DNA from: Bacteroidota bacterium
GTDB taxonomy: Bacteria; Bacteroidota; Bacteroidia; Cytophagales; Cyclobacteriaceae
Assembly: GCA_016191555.1 (NCBI GenBank)
Contig: JACPVX010000017.1
Location: 55,706-119,705 of the forward strand
Direction: 5' to 3'
DNA length: 64,000 nucleotides
This document shows, piece by piece, positions 47,821-58,192 of the stretch; within the stretch, counting starts at the first letter, position 1, and every line of letters begins with the position of its first letter. The notes below the pieces were generated by a model. The model made no database searches and had not been told where the DNA came from. It saw only the letters and a list, made by a program, of their open reading frames with translations. Both the position numbers and the translations under genes were made by a program.

Positions 47821-49194
47821 GTGAAAAGATACGTTATCCTCCTTCTGTTAGCCGCAGCCTGTAGCCCGGCTGCCAAAGCACCCAGCAAAACCGATCCTAA
47901 AAATGTGAAGCCGGAATGGCTTACTTACAAGCCCGATCAATCCTTCTATTACATTGGGATAGGCAAAAGCACCAAAAACGGCACCAACAACTATTTGCAA
48001 GAAGCGAAGAAAAGTGCGCTTGAAGACTTAGTGTCTGAGATTAAAGTCAACGTATCATCGTCATCGGTGCTGAGTCAGATCGATGCCAATAAAGAATTCA
48101 AAGAGAAGTACGAGCAGATCATTCAAACCACGGCAGCCGATGAAATTGAAGAGTTTGAGCAGGTAGACTCGTGGCAAGATGAGCGCAACTACTGGGTGTA
48201 CTACCGCCTGTCGAAGCAGCGCTATAAAGAAATTAAAGACGAACAAAAGCGCAATGCCGTATCGATCAGCTTGGATTTTTTCAGCAAAGCCAAACAAGCG
48301 GAGCGCAATGGCGAGTTGGTGTTGGCGCTGGGCTTTTATTATCAAGGCTTCCGCGCGATTCAAAAATATTTAGGCGAACCTATCCGCATCGACTTTGAAG
48401 GCAAAGAGATTCTCCTTACCAGCGAAGTGGTGGCCAGCATGCAAATGGTGTTAGATAAAATGGACGTATCGGTAGCACCCACTGAAATAGCATTAAACCG
48501 AAGAGTGTCGGTGAGCGAGCAATCCATTGTGGCCAAAGTAATCGAGAAGGCCACCAAAAAAGCCATTGCCGATTTGCCGTTACGTGCCGATTTTGAGAAA
48601 GGATCAGGCAACGTATTCCCAACGTATAAAACCGATGCAGGTGGTGCCGCTAAGATTTTGTTAACGAAGATTAGCTCACGCGATTTGGAGCAGACCGTTT
48701 CCATCAAAGTGAATCCACTCAGTTTTGCAGGCCCATCCGCAACCAAGATTGATTCGCTCGTGGCGTTGAAGATGGTGGTGCCGCGCGCTACATTATTATT
48801 GAAGGTGCAGCGCCCATTGGTTTTTCTGTCTGCCGATGAGAAGAGCTTAGGAGTCAATAAGAACAGCTTACAGATTTCGAATCGCATCAGAAACTATATG
48901 ACCAATGCCGGTTTTGAGTTTACTGATGATAAGAAAAAGGCAGAGCTTTCGTTGAGTGTGGAGGCCAATTCAGAGAAGGGTGCCGTATCAGGAAGCATAT
49001 ATATTACGTACGTGACAGCCGTTATTCGGGTAGCAGCCGCGAAGGACAATAAAGAAATCTACGCTACTACCTTAGATCGGATCAAAGGATTTAGCCTAGA
49101 CTACGAACGCTCCAGCCAGGAAGCATATAATAAGTCGCTGGAAGTGCTTGAGAAAGAGAAGTTGCCGGAGCTATTAAACTCGATTTTGCAATAA
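47821..49194 (+). CDS. LPP20-like lipoprotein
   Basis: Lipobox LLAAACSPA; YYIGIGKSTKN...YLQEAKKSALEDLVSEIKVNVSSSSVLSQ; GTG start. Confidence 0.7.
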   Translation: MKRYVILLLLAAACSPAAKAPSKTDPKNVKPEWLTYKPDQSFYYIGIGKSTKNGTNNYLQEAKKSALEDLVSEIKVNVSSSSVLSQIDANKEFKEKYEQIIQTTAADEIEEFEQVDSWQDERNYWVYYRLSKQRYKEIKDEQKRNAVSISLDFFSKAKQAERNGELVLALGFYYQGFRAIQKYLGEPIRIDFEGKEILLTSEVVASMQMVLDKMDVSVAPTEIALNRRVSVSEQSIVAKVIEKATKKAIADLPLRADFEKGSGNVFPTYKTDAGGAAKILLTKISSRDLEQTVSIKVNPLSFAGPSATKIDSLVALKMVVPRATLLLKVQRPLVFLSADEKSLGVNKNSLQISNRIRNYMTNAGFEFTDDKKKAELSLSVEANSEKGAVSGSIYITYVTAVIRVAAAKDNKEIYATTLDRIKGFSLDYERSSQEAYNKSLEVLEKEKLPELLNSILQ

Positions 49195-49294
49195 ATAGGC
49201 ACTTTTTGAAAAAAAAGTGGCTGATAAAAAGTAAATAAAAGAGACTGGCCTATTAATTGCATTGATTATCTTGCTAACCAAATTAATAATTGAT

Positions 49295-49867
49295 ATGAAA
49301 AGAATCGCGAATCTTTCCCTTGTTTTAGTAGCTGTGGCTGCTGCCTTTATCGGAGGATGTAAAAGTAAAACTCCTCCTACACCAGATGGAGAGAAAGAAG
49401 TGGTAGTTCCTTGCTCAGGTCCTGACTTCTTTACCAATGCAAAGGTGTTTCGTGCCAACTCCATTGGCGAAAGCATGGATCAGGTAACGTCTAAGAAGAA
49501 AGCATTGACCAACGCACGCAACGAACTGGCGCAAGCTATTCAAACGACTGTAAAAACAGTAACGGATAACTATACCAACTCTCGCTCTATGAATCGTAAA
49601 GAGGAATTAGAGCAAAAGTTTGAGAGCTTAAACCGCGAGGTGGTAGAACAAACATTGCAAGGTGTAAGAACCATTTGCGAGAAGTTAGTTCAAACAAAAG
49701 ATGGTAACTACAAAACGTACATTGCTATCGAACTTTCTGCTGATGAATTGGTAAAACAATACAACCAACGTCTTTCTACCGATGATCGCTTGAAAATCGA
49801 CTACGATTACGAAAAATTCAAGGATACCTTCAACCAAGAGATGGAGAAAAGAAAAAGCGGTAACTAA
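49295..49867 (+). CDS. LPP20-like lipoprotein
   Basis: Lipobox AAFIGGCKSK; RANSIGESMDQVTSKKKALTNARNELAQAIQTTVKTV. Confidence 0.65.
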   Translation: MKRIANLSLVLVAVAAAFIGGCKSKTPPTPDGEKEVVVPCSGPDFFTNAKVFRANSIGESMDQVTSKKKALTNARNELAQAIQTTVKTVTDNYTNSRSMNRKEELEQKFESLNREVVEQTLQGVRTICEKLVQTKDGNYKTYIAIELSADELVKQYNQRLSTDDRLKIDYDYEKFKDTFNQEMEKRKSGN

Positions 49868-49888
49868 TCGCTGAATAAATCAAAATGA

Positions 49889-49922
49889 AAATCCCGATCA
49901 ATAAAATGGTCGGGATTTTTTA
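49889..49922 (+). terminator. Rho-independent terminator-like hairpin
   Basis: AAATCCCGA ... TCGGGATTTTTT. Confidence 0.7.
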
Positions 49923-49931
49923 TTTTTGACT

Positions 49932-50336
49932 ATGGCTGGATATTCAGGTACACCTCTGCAGAAAAAGCTTGGCATCAAAGCCGGAAAGGCATACATATCT
50001 GCTGAACCAACCACGTATTGGGATGCTGTTGCCCCATTACCCGATGGTTTTGTAAGAAGTGCTAAACCCGCCAAAGAAAGCCTCGATTTTGCGCATGTAT
50101 TTGTCAAAGAAAAAAGCGTGTTTGAAAAGGAATTCCTGAAAGTGAAAGGCTACCTGAAGAAAGATGGCACCTTCTGGGTATCATGGCCGAAACGAGCCTC
50201 GAAAGTCGTAACCGATCTGGATGAAAACATCATCCGCGATTTCGGGCTTGCCAATGGTCTGGTAGATGTTAAAGTCTGTGCCGTAGATGAGGTTTGGTCG
50301 GGCCTTAAATTTATGTTTCGACTGAAAGATCGCTAA
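49932..50336 (+). CDS. DUF3052 family protein
   Basis: GYSGTPLQKKLGIKAG...DFAHVFVKEKSVFEKEF...DGTFWVSWPKRASKVVTDLDENIIRDFGLANGLVDVKVCAVDEVWSGLKFMFR. Confidence 0.85.
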   Translation: MAGYSGTPLQKKLGIKAGKAYISAEPTTYWDAVAPLPDGFVRSAKPAKESLDFAHVFVKEKSVFEKEFLKVKGYLKKDGTFWVSWPKRASKVVTDLDENIIRDFGLANGLVDVKVCAVDEVWSGLKFMFRLKDR

Positions 50337-50342
50337 CGCGAA

Positions 50343-50990
50343 CTACTTCCAGTTGGCGGGATCCAATCGCCACGATTTTACATAAATCAATTGTTGCTCG
50401 TCCAGCGTGTTTTTATCGACAGCCTCTTGCAACAAATGATTGAAATCGCTCAGGCAAACCAACGAAACATTTTCTTCGGCAAAGCTCACTTCGCTTTGTT
50501 CAAAGCCATAGGTAAAAATGGCCACCATGCCGCTGATATGAAAACCTGCTTCGCGCATGGCTTGTGCCGCTTTCAGAGAGCTGCCTCCGGTAGATATTAA
50601 ATCTTCCACCAGCACGGCTTTCTGGTTCTTTACAACCTTGCCTTCAATCAGGTTGCCCATGCCGTGTTCTTTGGGCTTAGGGCGCACATATACGAAGGGA
50701 AGACCCAGCGCTTCTGCGACCAAAGCACCCTGTGGAATGCCCGCAGTAGCTACTCCGGCGATGCATTCGGCCTCCGGAAAATTCTCTTTAATGGCTTGCG
50801 CCAAACGCTCTTTAATAAAGGTGCGAATGGTGGGGTAGGAGAGCGCCAAACGATTATCACAATAGATAGGCGATTTCCAGCCGGAACTCCATGTAAAGGG
50901 ATTTTTATGATTAAGTTTGATGGCTCCTATTTCCAACAATTTAGAAGCAACCATACGTGCCGTACTCTCTTGAATTTTAATCTTACTCAT
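50343..50990 (-). CDS. pyrE: Orotate phosphoribosyltransferase
   Basis: LLEIGAIKLNHKNPFTWSSGWKSPIYCDNR...GVATAGIPQGALVAE...AVLVEDLISTGGSS. Confidence 0.92.
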   Translation of the reverse strand: MSKIKIQESTARMVASKLLEIGAIKLNHKNPFTWSSGWKSPIYCDNRLALSYPTIRTFIKERLAQAIKENFPEAECIAGVATAGIPQGALVAEALGLPFVYVRPKPKEHGMGNLIEGKVVKNQKAVLVEDLISTGGSSLKAAQAMREAGFHISGMVAIFTYGFEQSEVSFAEENVSLVCLSDFNHLLQEAVDKNTLDEQQLIYVKSWRLDPANWK

Positions 50991-51137
50991 GCGGCAATTT
51001 AACCACGATTGCCCAAAACCTAACAACGCATGTCGAAAAAAGGGTGTATTCAGTTTTTGTTGCCACGGCAGTTGGCAGATTGCAAATTATTTATGTTTTT
51101 GCCGAAGGAATCTCAGCTTTAAATCCAGTTTTGCGTA

Positions 51138-51806
51138 ATGAATCTCTTTGTTAACGATATTCCCGTTCAGATTTTAAAGGATGGGGAAAAGCCTGAGCCG
51201 GGTCATTTCAATTTGCAGATCAACGCTGCCACGGAGCCCATTACCAAAGCCAAGTTAATCAACCACGTGTGGCTCGATCAGGCCACCCCACGCGATATGG
51301 ATGTGGTGTTTGATTTGATCAACTCGAAGGTGCCGATGAACCTTCTGTCGTTAACCGTATCGGTAAAAGATTACGAAGCATTTAAAGCATATCTAAAATC
51401 AAAATTTAAAATCATACACGCGGCAGGTGGGCTTATTCTTAAGAAGGACAAGTTTTTGATGATTTATCGGATGAAGAAGTGGGATCTGCCGAAAGGCAAA
51501 CGCGAAACGGGAGAGAAGTACAAAGAAACAGCCGTGCGGGAAGTAGAAGAAGAGTGCAATGTGCGGGTGAAGTTAGGAAAAAAGATATGCACTACCTGGC
51601 ATACCTATACCATGAACAAAAACAGCATGCTGAAGAAAACGAAGTGGTATGAAATGAGCCTGGTAGACGATAGCAACAGCAGACCCAGCTTAGAAGAAGA
51701 TATTGAAGAATTGCGGTGGATGACGCAGAAAGAAGTGTATCACGCTTTGGAGAATTCGTACAATTCAATCCGATTTGTGTTCGAAGAATACTACCGTCAG
51801 AAATAA
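51138..51806 (+). CDS. NUDIX hydrolase
   Basis: KWDLPKGKRETGEKYKETAVREVEEECNV Nudix box. Confidence 0.9.
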   Translation: MNLFVNDIPVQILKDGEKPEPGHFNLQINAATEPITKAKLINHVWLDQATPRDMDVVFDLINSKVPMNLLSLTVSVKDYEAFKAYLKSKFKIIHAAGGLILKKDKFLMIYRMKKWDLPKGKRETGEKYKETAVREVEEECNVRVKLGKKICTTWHTYTMNKNSMLKKTKWYEMSLVDDSNSRPSLEEDIEELRWMTQKEVYHALENSYNSIRFVFEEYYRQK

Positions 51807-51808
51807 AG

Positions 51809-52267
51809 TTAGTCGAGGCGATAGGGGAGCATCCCCGAAACATCACCATTATATTTATGCACCTCGCGTATAATGGACGAGCTGATAGAAGCTAACATCG
51901 GAGAGGTAATCAGAAAAACCGATTCAAGGTTGGCATTGAGGTGTTTGTTCACCTGAGCAATGCTGTTTTCATATTCAAAGTCGGTGGTGTTGCGCAAGCC
52001 GCGCAGCAAGTATTTGGCACCGTTTTTCTTCGCGAATTCTGCTGTTAGTTCAGCATACGTTTCCACTTTTACATCCGGGTAGTTGGCAAACGTTTCGCGG
52101 ATTTTGCCGACCATAAAATCAATGGGGAAGTATCGTTTAGATTTCCCGCTGTTATAGCCGATGCTGATAATGATTTCATCAAACAGTTGGCGGCCACGCA
52201 GCACAATGTCCTCGTGTCCTTTGGTAAACGGATCAAACGATCCGGGAAATAGTGCTACACGCTTCAC
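51809..52267 (-). CDS. coaD: Phosphopantetheine adenylyltransferase
   Basis: ALFPGSFDPFTKGHEDIVLRG; LLRGLRNTTDFEYENSIAQVNKHL; ISSSIIREV. Confidence 0.95.
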   Translation of the reverse strand: MKRVALFPGSFDPFTKGHEDIVLRGRQLFDEIIISIGYNSGKSKRYFPIDFMVGKIRETFANYPDVKVETYAELTAEFAKKNGAKYLLRGLRNTTDFEYENSIAQVNKHLNANLESVFLITSPMLASISSSIIREVHKYNGDVSGMLPYRLD

Positions 52268-53151
52268 TAGGCAGTTAATAAGTCAGTGGAATAGAGGTCA
52301 AAGAAATGATGCTCTTGCAATTCGTCAAAAAGATAACCAAAGGTGAGATGGTGCGGGCGTTCGCCAAAGCTCACGTTGCGAATGTATTTGACAAACTCTA
52401 AATAATGCGGTGAGTTTTTACCGATATATCCCCACAGCACTACTTCGCTGGTATGCTGATCCATGTTCAGGTTCTTCATCACCAGCATAATGTATTTTAC
52501 ATAGTCGGAGAATTGCTTGATCGCGAATTGATTATAAAATAGCAATTGCCCTCCCTGAAAAGCCAGGATGTGCAGCTTGAAGCGATCCACATAAATATAA
52601 AGCGGATGTCCTTTCTTGTGGACATTGGCGGCTACGCCCTGAATGAGTGCGGATGACTGATGGTGAAAGGTAAGTTTGGTATTCTGATACATGGCCTGCA
52701 ACCAGTTCACCAATTCTTTTTGGGCGGCAAAAACAGTCGTGATGTTTAATGACAGATTTTCGCAGTGCAACACGAGTTCAGTAGCGCTATCAATGGTAGC
52801 GTTGAATTTTAAATATTCGGTAGTTGAATTGGCCAGGAAAAGGGTGGTGGGAAGTTGAATGAACTTGTTATTCTTGATGGAGAACTTCACCTCTTTCCAA
52901 AAACCTGCTTGTAGTACGGAGTGGGCTTCAAAAAGTCCTTTTATAACGACCAGTTGCTCGTCATACGAATTCAAGTCATTCAGAATATAGTCTTCAAAAA
53001 AAAGTAGCCGTTGATCGCTCTCGGCAACAACGGCTACTTGAAAATCTCTAACTCCTATTTGAACCAACAACCTGTATTGATGAAGCTTTTCTTCATCAAA
53101 ACGATCATCCTTGATCTTTTTTAAAAGCTTATAATTAGCATTTAATGACAC
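52267..53151 (-). CDS. DUF3822 family protein
   Basis: YRLLVQIGVRDFQVAVV...; position directly upstream of coaD as in Bacteroidota. Confidence 0.75.
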   Translation of the reverse strand: MSLNANYKLLKKIKDDRFDEEKLHQYRLLVQIGVRDFQVAVVAESDQRLLFFEDYILNDLNSYDEQLVVIKGLFEAHSVLQAGFWKEVKFSIKNNKFIQLPTTLFLANSTTEYLKFNATIDSATELVLHCENLSLNITTVFAAQKELVNWLQAMYQNTKLTFHHQSSALIQGVAANVHKKGHPLYIYVDRFKLHILAFQGGQLLFYNQFAIKQFSDYVKYIMLVMKNLNMDQHTSEVVLWGYIGKNSPHYLEFVKYIRNVSFGERPHHLTFGYLFDELQEHHFFDLYSTDLLTA

Positions 53152-53162
53152 TCAGGAATATT

Positions 53163-53978
53163 TTATTGGGATTCCCAATTACCTGATGTAGTTACATCTG
53201 TTTTAGAACCAAAGTGCAGAGGCTTTCTGTTTTTGGCATCGTTGCTATCTTTTCTGGCAGGGTTAATTGGTTTCGGATCTTTTACTTCGATCACTTGTAC
53301 CAACACACCATTTTTATCAACTTTTCCTACGCTGATATCAAATTTATAACCATCACCACCCGGTACTTCTGCCAACTTCTTAAGGTCGGTGTTAGGATCG
53401 AATGTATAATCCCAGAAGCTCACCATAATATCTCCTTTCTTAACTTCATCGCCAGCAGCAAAAGCACCCAATTTGGTAATCACCCCTTGATCTTGGAATG
53501 GAGGATCTTGCACTTTGCCGTCAATCTTAATCAAATATGCCTTTTGGTTTTTAATGATGCGATCGCCTTCTTTCACTTTAAAGCTCATGAAAATACCGTT
53601 GTCGGCAGCATTTAAAGTAAAGTTCTTTTTAAAGATTTTGTCTTTGGCAGGGGTAAAACCAAGAGTGTCAAAAAACACTTTAATTTCTTCTTGACCGTAT
53701 CCTACTTGCTTAATTTCTTCTCTGCGCTGAATGTTAGGTACTTTACCGTTTTCAATAAAGTTGATCAGTGAATCCCAGTTTGAGGTATAACGTCTGTTAG
53801 CTTCCTGAAAAACAATTTCAGCTTCTCGTATTAATTTGAGGCGCGCAATCACGGCATCCTCGGTGGTTTTTATCAATTCACGCTCTTCGATCGTGCCTTG
53901 AACACCTCTGTAAAGGCGATAGGCGAAGTAAGCACTAACGGCTAGTAAGACAATAGTTAGGATTCTGTTCAAGTTCAT
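53163..53978 (-). CDS. Conserved Bacteroidota membrane-anchored protein of unknown function
   Basis: N-terminal TM helix, RLKLIREAEIVFQEANRRYTSNWDSLINFI. Confidence 0.7.
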   Translation of the reverse strand: MNLNRILTIVLLAVSAYFAYRLYRGVQGTIEERELIKTTEDAVIARLKLIREAEIVFQEANRRYTSNWDSLINFIENGKVPNIQRREEIKQVGYGQEEIKVFFDTLGFTPAKDKIFKKNFTLNAADNGIFMSFKVKEGDRIIKNQKAYLIKIDGKVQDPPFQDQGVITKLGAFAAGDEVKKGDIMVSFWDYTFDPNTDLKKLAEVPGGDGYKFDISVGKVDKNGVLVQVIEVKDPKPINPARKDSNDAKNRKPLHFGSKTDVTTSGNWESQ

Positions 53979-54034
53979 GCGGTTACAGGTTTAGCTTGCA
54001 ATTATAGATATTTTATATGGTTAAAAGCAATCAA

Positions 54035-54508
54035 TTATAATTTAAAATAGCCGCTCAACAGGCTTATTTCACACTTTTCTTTGGGAATCTGAAAAATCCC
54101 ATGAATCTCTTCCTTCTTCAACTCATCCAGACGCGACCAAGTCAGAAAAGCCACTTCTGTAATGATCTGATCCGAGCCTGATTCCGGATCGGTGCCTTTC
54201 TGCAATTCCCCGCCCACTACTTTCACACTAAAAAAGAGTTCAATGGCATGGAGCGGCCCATGTATGAATTCGCAGGCGAACAAAAAGTCACAAACCTCCA
54301 CTTCCAGGCCTGTCTCTTCTTTAAACTCCCGCACGAGGCAGTCATAGGCGCTTTCGCCAAATTCAATGCCTCCACCGGGAGGTGCCCAAAAGTGATGGTC
54401 CGAAATTCCCGTATGATTTACCAGCAGAATGGCGTCATCGTTTACACAAATGCCACAGACTCTTACCCGCAATCGATGACCGTAAATATTTTGAACCGAT
54501 TCTTTCAT
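54035..54508 (-). CDS. NUDIX hydrolase
   Basis: HFWAPPGGGIEFGESAYDCLVREFKEETGLEVE. Confidence 0.9.
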   Translation of the reverse strand: MKESVQNIYGHRLRVRVCGICVNDDAILLVNHTGISDHHFWAPPGGGIEFGESAYDCLVREFKEETGLEVEVCDFLFACEFIHGPLHAIELFFSVKVVGGELQKGTDPESGSDQIITEVAFLTWSRLDELKKEEIHGIFQIPKEKCEISLLSGYFKL

Positions 54509-54553
54509 AACTGCGTATTAAACTCGATTATCTGATTTAGATTTGAGTATCAA

Positions 54554-54967
54554 ATGAAAGCAAGTTTACTCTTTATTTGTTTTATTTTCTCGTTCGCTCT
54601 TGGGGTTGGTTCCTTACACGCACAATCGGATGATCCCTCCAAGGGTGCCATCATCACCTGGGATGTTACCTCTTTCGAATTCGGTGATATCTACAAAGGT
54701 GACAAAGTACAGCACACGTATAAATTTACCAACACGGGCACATTGCCACTCATTATCACCAATGTGGAAGTTACGTGTGGTTGTACCATTCCGAAAGGCT
54801 GGCCCAGAGACCCGATCATGCCCGGTAACCGAGGCGAGTTGCAAGTTCAGTTTGATAGTTCCGGCAAGTTTGGAAGACAAAATAAGGTGGTGACGGTAGT
54901 TTCCAATTCCCGGTATGGAAATAGCCAGATCACTTTCTCAGCCAATGTGTTAGAGAAAAAAAATTAG
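54554..54967 (+). CDS. DUF1573 family exported protein
   Basis: FEFGDIYKGDKVQHTYKFTNTGTLPLIITNVEVTCGCTIPKGWPRDPIMPGNRGELQVQFDSSGKFGRQNK. Confidence 0.9.
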   Translation: MKASLLFICFIFSFALGVGSLHAQSDDPSKGAIITWDVTSFEFGDIYKGDKVQHTYKFTNTGTLPLIITNVEVTCGCTIPKGWPRDPIMPGNRGELQVQFDSSGKFGRQNKVVTVVSNSRYGNSQITFSANVLEKKN

Positions 54968-55353
54968 TCCTTCCAATCGGCTTTCGCTACAGCCATCACA
55001 AACATAGCCCATCCGGTTAAAAAGCAGACACCGCCCAATGGTGTAATCAAGGCGACTTTAGTGGTATTAAAAACAGCCATCACATATAAGCTTCCGCTGA
55101 ATAATAAGATGCCCAGCAAAAACATCCAGGCGCTCCTGCGCCACCAGTTAGATTGAGCTTTGGGATAAAGAACACCAACTATTAGCACAGCGAATGCATG
55201 ATAAAAATGATAACGTGTGGCTAACTCAAAGGTATCGATCCGACCGTTTTGAGTCAGCAACGCTTTCAGCGCGTGCGCACCAAAAGCGCCCAAGGCTACT
55301 GCCAGGCCGGCCAGCACTCCGCCAATAATCAAAATTCGTTTTTGTGTTAACAT
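54964..55353 (-). CDS. DUF423 family membrane protein
   Basis: GVLAGLAVALGAFGAHALKALL...RYHFYHAFAVLIVG. Confidence 0.88.
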   Translation of the reverse strand: MLTQKRILIIGGVLAGLAVALGAFGAHALKALLTQNGRIDTFELATRYHFYHAFAVLIVGVLYPKAQSNWWRRSAWMFLLGILLFSGSLYVMAVFNTTKVALITPLGGVCFLTGWAMFVMAVAKADWKD

Positions 55354-55360
55354 AAGCTTC

Positions 55361-56035
55361 CTATTGAGGAGAATAATTTCGTTCGCCAAAGATGGTGGAG
55401 CCAACACGCACCAACGTACTACCCTCCGCCATTGCCAGTTGATAATCAGCACTCATCCCCATCGATAATTCTTTCATTATTATAGAGGGTGGCAATGCCT
55501 GCTGGCTAAGTTGGTCGAAGAGGTTTTTCAGACTTTTAAATTCGGCTCGGATTTGATCTTGATTGTCGGTGAGTGTGGCCATGCCCATCAAACCCTGAAT
55601 GGAAACATGGGTAAAGTGATTGGGAAAATGGTTGACTAGATCCAACACTTCCTCTTCGTTCAGTCCGAACTTGGTTTCTTCTTTGGCAATATAGACTTGT
55701 AACAGACAGGGAATCACCCGATTGATCTTCTTGCCTTGCTTGTTGATTTCTTCCAGAAGCTTTACACTATCTACCGAATGAATGAGTGCCACAAACGGGG
55801 CGATGTATTTTACCTTATTGCTTTGCAAGTGCCCGATCATGTGCCACTCTATATCTTTGGGCAGCGACTGATACTTTGCCTCCAACTCCTGCACTTTGTT
55901 TTCACCAAATAACCGTTGCCCGGCCTCATAGGCTTCCAGCAATTGCTCGTTGGGCTTGGTCTTGCTCACCGCAATGAGTCGGCAACCTTTTTGAAGGCTG
56001 TCGTTTACTAACTTTATATTACTTTTAATGCTCAT
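55361..56035 (-). CDS. YggS family PLP-binding protein
   Basis: LIAVSKTKPNEQLLEAYEAGQRLFGENKVQELEAK...WHMIGHLQSNKVKYIAP...LSMGMSADYQLAMAEGSTLVRVGSTIFGER. Confidence 0.93.
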   Translation of the reverse strand: MSIKSNIKLVNDSLQKGCRLIAVSKTKPNEQLLEAYEAGQRLFGENKVQELEAKYQSLPKDIEWHMIGHLQSNKVKYIAPFVALIHSVDSVKLLEEINKQGKKINRVIPCLLQVYIAKEETKFGLNEEEVLDLVNHFPNHFTHVSIQGLMGMATLTDNQDQIRAEFKSLKNLFDQLSQQALPPSIIMKELSMGMSADYQLAMAEGSTLVRVGSTIFGERNYSPQ

Positions 56036-56086
56036 TGTTTAACTTGGTTCGCGAATTAGCGCACCCCATCAATTTAGTGTAAAGTT

Positions 56087-57619
56087 ATGGCCATACTTGG
56101 AACGTTGCTCAAAAAAGGAATAAAACTTCGCGAAACACTACAGCAGGAGTATTCATCGCCTTTGGAATTACAAAAGAATGAATTGAAAGAATTGATGATC
56201 GCGGCCAGCGGCACGGAGTTTGGCAAGTACTACGATTTCCCGAAGATCCTTTCAAAGTTTAAAAAAAGTGGACATTCATTTTACACATCCTACAAATCAT
56301 CGGTGCCCATTCATGATTACAATAAAATTTATAAAGACTGGTGGCAGCTTTCGCTGAAAGGCGCCAAAAATATTGCGTGGCCCGGTCGTATCAAGTATTT
56401 CGCGCTAAGCTCGGGAACTTCCGAGTCGGCTTCGAAGCATATTCCTGTTACCAAAGAAATGACGAAGGCGATTCAGAAGACCAGCATTCGTCAGATTATT
56501 TCCCTTTCGAAATATGATTTGCCTCCACGTCTTTTTGAGGCGGGTATTTTAATGATAGGTGGAAGCACGCATCTCAACAAACGTGGCAATTATTTTGAAG
56601 GCGATTTGAGCGGCATTCAGGCGGCCCGTTTACCCTTTTGGTTTCAGCATTTTTACAAGCCTGGAAAGAAGATTGCGAAAAGCAGAAATTGGGATGGTAA
56701 GCTGGATGAGATTGTAGCCAAAGCCAAAGACTGGGACATTGGAATTATTGTGGGTGTGCCTGCTTGGATTCAAATTTTATTGGAGCGAATTCTAAAGCAT
56801 TACCAAGTGCAAAACATCCACGACATCTGGCCTAATCTGTTGGTTTATGTTCATGGAGGCGTGTCGATTGATCCGTATCGCAAAGGCTTAGAGAAACTAA
56901 TGGGTCGCCCGATTTATTTCATTGAAACTTATTTGGCTTCCGAGGGATTCATCGCCTACCAAGCAGTGCCCAAGCACAAGTCGATGCGGCTGGTGATGAA
57001 CAATGGTATTTTCTATGAGTTTGTCCCTTTTGAAGACAAGAACTTTTTCCCTTCCGGGGATATCAAGCCCGATGCGGAAGCCGTTTTGATTGATGATGTG
57101 GAGGAAGGCAGGGAGTATGCATTGCTCCTTTCTACCTGTGCCGGAGCGTGGCGCTATTTGATTGGTGATGTGATCAAATTTACCTCGATCGAAGAATCTG
57201 AAATTGTCATCACGGGACGCACGAAGCATTTTCTGAGTTTGTGTGGCGAACATCTTTCGGTAGATAACATGAACAAAGCGCTGGAACTTGTTTCCAATGA
57301 ACTGAACATTGAAATCAAAGAGTTTACCGTAGCTGGTATTCCGCACGGTACGTTATTTGCGCACCAGTGGTATGTGGGCACCGATGATAAAGTAGATGCG
57401 AATGTATTAAAAGAGCGAATTGATTTTCATCTCAAAGAACTGAATGACGATTATGCAGTGGAGCGTAGCGCTGCGCTGAAGGAAGTATTTGTACAACCAT
57501 TGCCGTTGCACAAGTTTTACGACTGGATGGAATCGAAGGGAAAAGTAGGAGGGCAGAATAAATTTCCACGGGTGATGAAAAATGCACAGTTGGAAGAGTG
57601 GAAAAACTTTATTGCCTAA
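56087..57619 (+). CDS. GH3 auxin-responsive promoter family protein
   Basis: ALSSGTSESASKHIPVTKEM ... YFIETYLASEGFIAYQ ... YRYLIGDVIKFTS-like motif (WRYLIGDVIKFTS). Confidence 0.9.
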   Translation: MAILGTLLKKGIKLRETLQQEYSSPLELQKNELKELMIAASGTEFGKYYDFPKILSKFKKSGHSFYTSYKSSVPIHDYNKIYKDWWQLSLKGAKNIAWPGRIKYFALSSGTSESASKHIPVTKEMTKAIQKTSIRQIISLSKYDLPPRLFEAGILMIGGSTHLNKRGNYFEGDLSGIQAARLPFWFQHFYKPGKKIAKSRNWDGKLDEIVAKAKDWDIGIIVGVPAWIQILLERILKHYQVQNIHDIWPNLLVYVHGGVSIDPYRKGLEKLMGRPIYFIETYLASEGFIAYQAVPKHKSMRLVMNNGIFYEFVPFEDKNFFPSGDIKPDAEAVLIDDVEEGREYALLLSTCAGAWRYLIGDVIKFTSIEESEIVITGRTKHFLSLCGEHLSVDNMNKALELVSNELNIEIKEFTVAGIPHGTLFAHQWYVGTDDKVDANVLKERIDFHLKELNDDYAVERSAALKEVFVQPLPLHKFYDWMESKGKVGGQNKFPRVMKNAQLEEWKNFIA

Positions 57620-57624
57620 TCGGA

Positions 57625-58059
57625 ATGGAGATTGTCTTTAATGGAATAAAATTTGGCGTTGTACTCGCCTTTTTGATTGGTCCTGTTTTTTTTACCATCA
57701 TTCAAACGAGCATTGAGCGAGGTTTTTGGAAAGGCGCTCTGGTTGCACTCGGAGTGTCTGTCAGCGACGTGATCAATGGGATTTCGCCCATGGTGCTGAT
57801 TTTTTGGGTGGCCACCTTAAGCATGGCAACTGTAGAGATGGGCTACTCTGGTGGATTTGAATTGGTGATCTTCTTTATCGCTTTGCTTTTTACGGTGCTC
57901 GCTACGGATCTGATCAAAGCGTATCTGGCCGACAAATTACGGTCGTTAATTACACATCGGTTTTTGATTATTATGAATGTGTTGGTGGGGGTTTTCCTGA
58001 TCATCTTCGGCATTCAATTATTGCTGAAAGCCAAAACGGCCTTTAATATGCTGCATTAG
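57625..58059 (+). CDS. LysE family translocator, apparently internally deleted
   Basis: FGVVLAFLIGPVFFTIIQTSIERGFWKGALVALGVSVSD | VINGISPMVLIFWVATLS...FATDLIKAYLADKLR; LysE N- and C-terminal halves with the middle missing. Confidence 0.7.
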   Translation: MEIVFNGIKFGVVLAFLIGPVFFTIIQTSIERGFWKGALVALGVSVSDVINGISPMVLIFWVATLSMATVEMGYSGGFELVIFFIALLFTVLATDLIKAYLADKLRSLITHRFLIIMNVLVGVFLIIFGIQLLLKAKTAFNMLH

Positions 58060-58192
58060 TTTGTTAATAGCCTGTTAAGGAAATACCGGCTATCCGCAAT
58101 CGCACACTAAAAACGCAGGAATTCTCTTGCGTGAGCTCAAATCGCTTCGCTTGCTGCAACTTTCTAACCGGGAATAGAGTTATATTTGCATC

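Noticed and set aside
51824-51840. GGGGAGCATCCCC as a seventh operator copy
   Set aside because: Inside coaD coding sequence, spacer is 3 not 5 and arms differ
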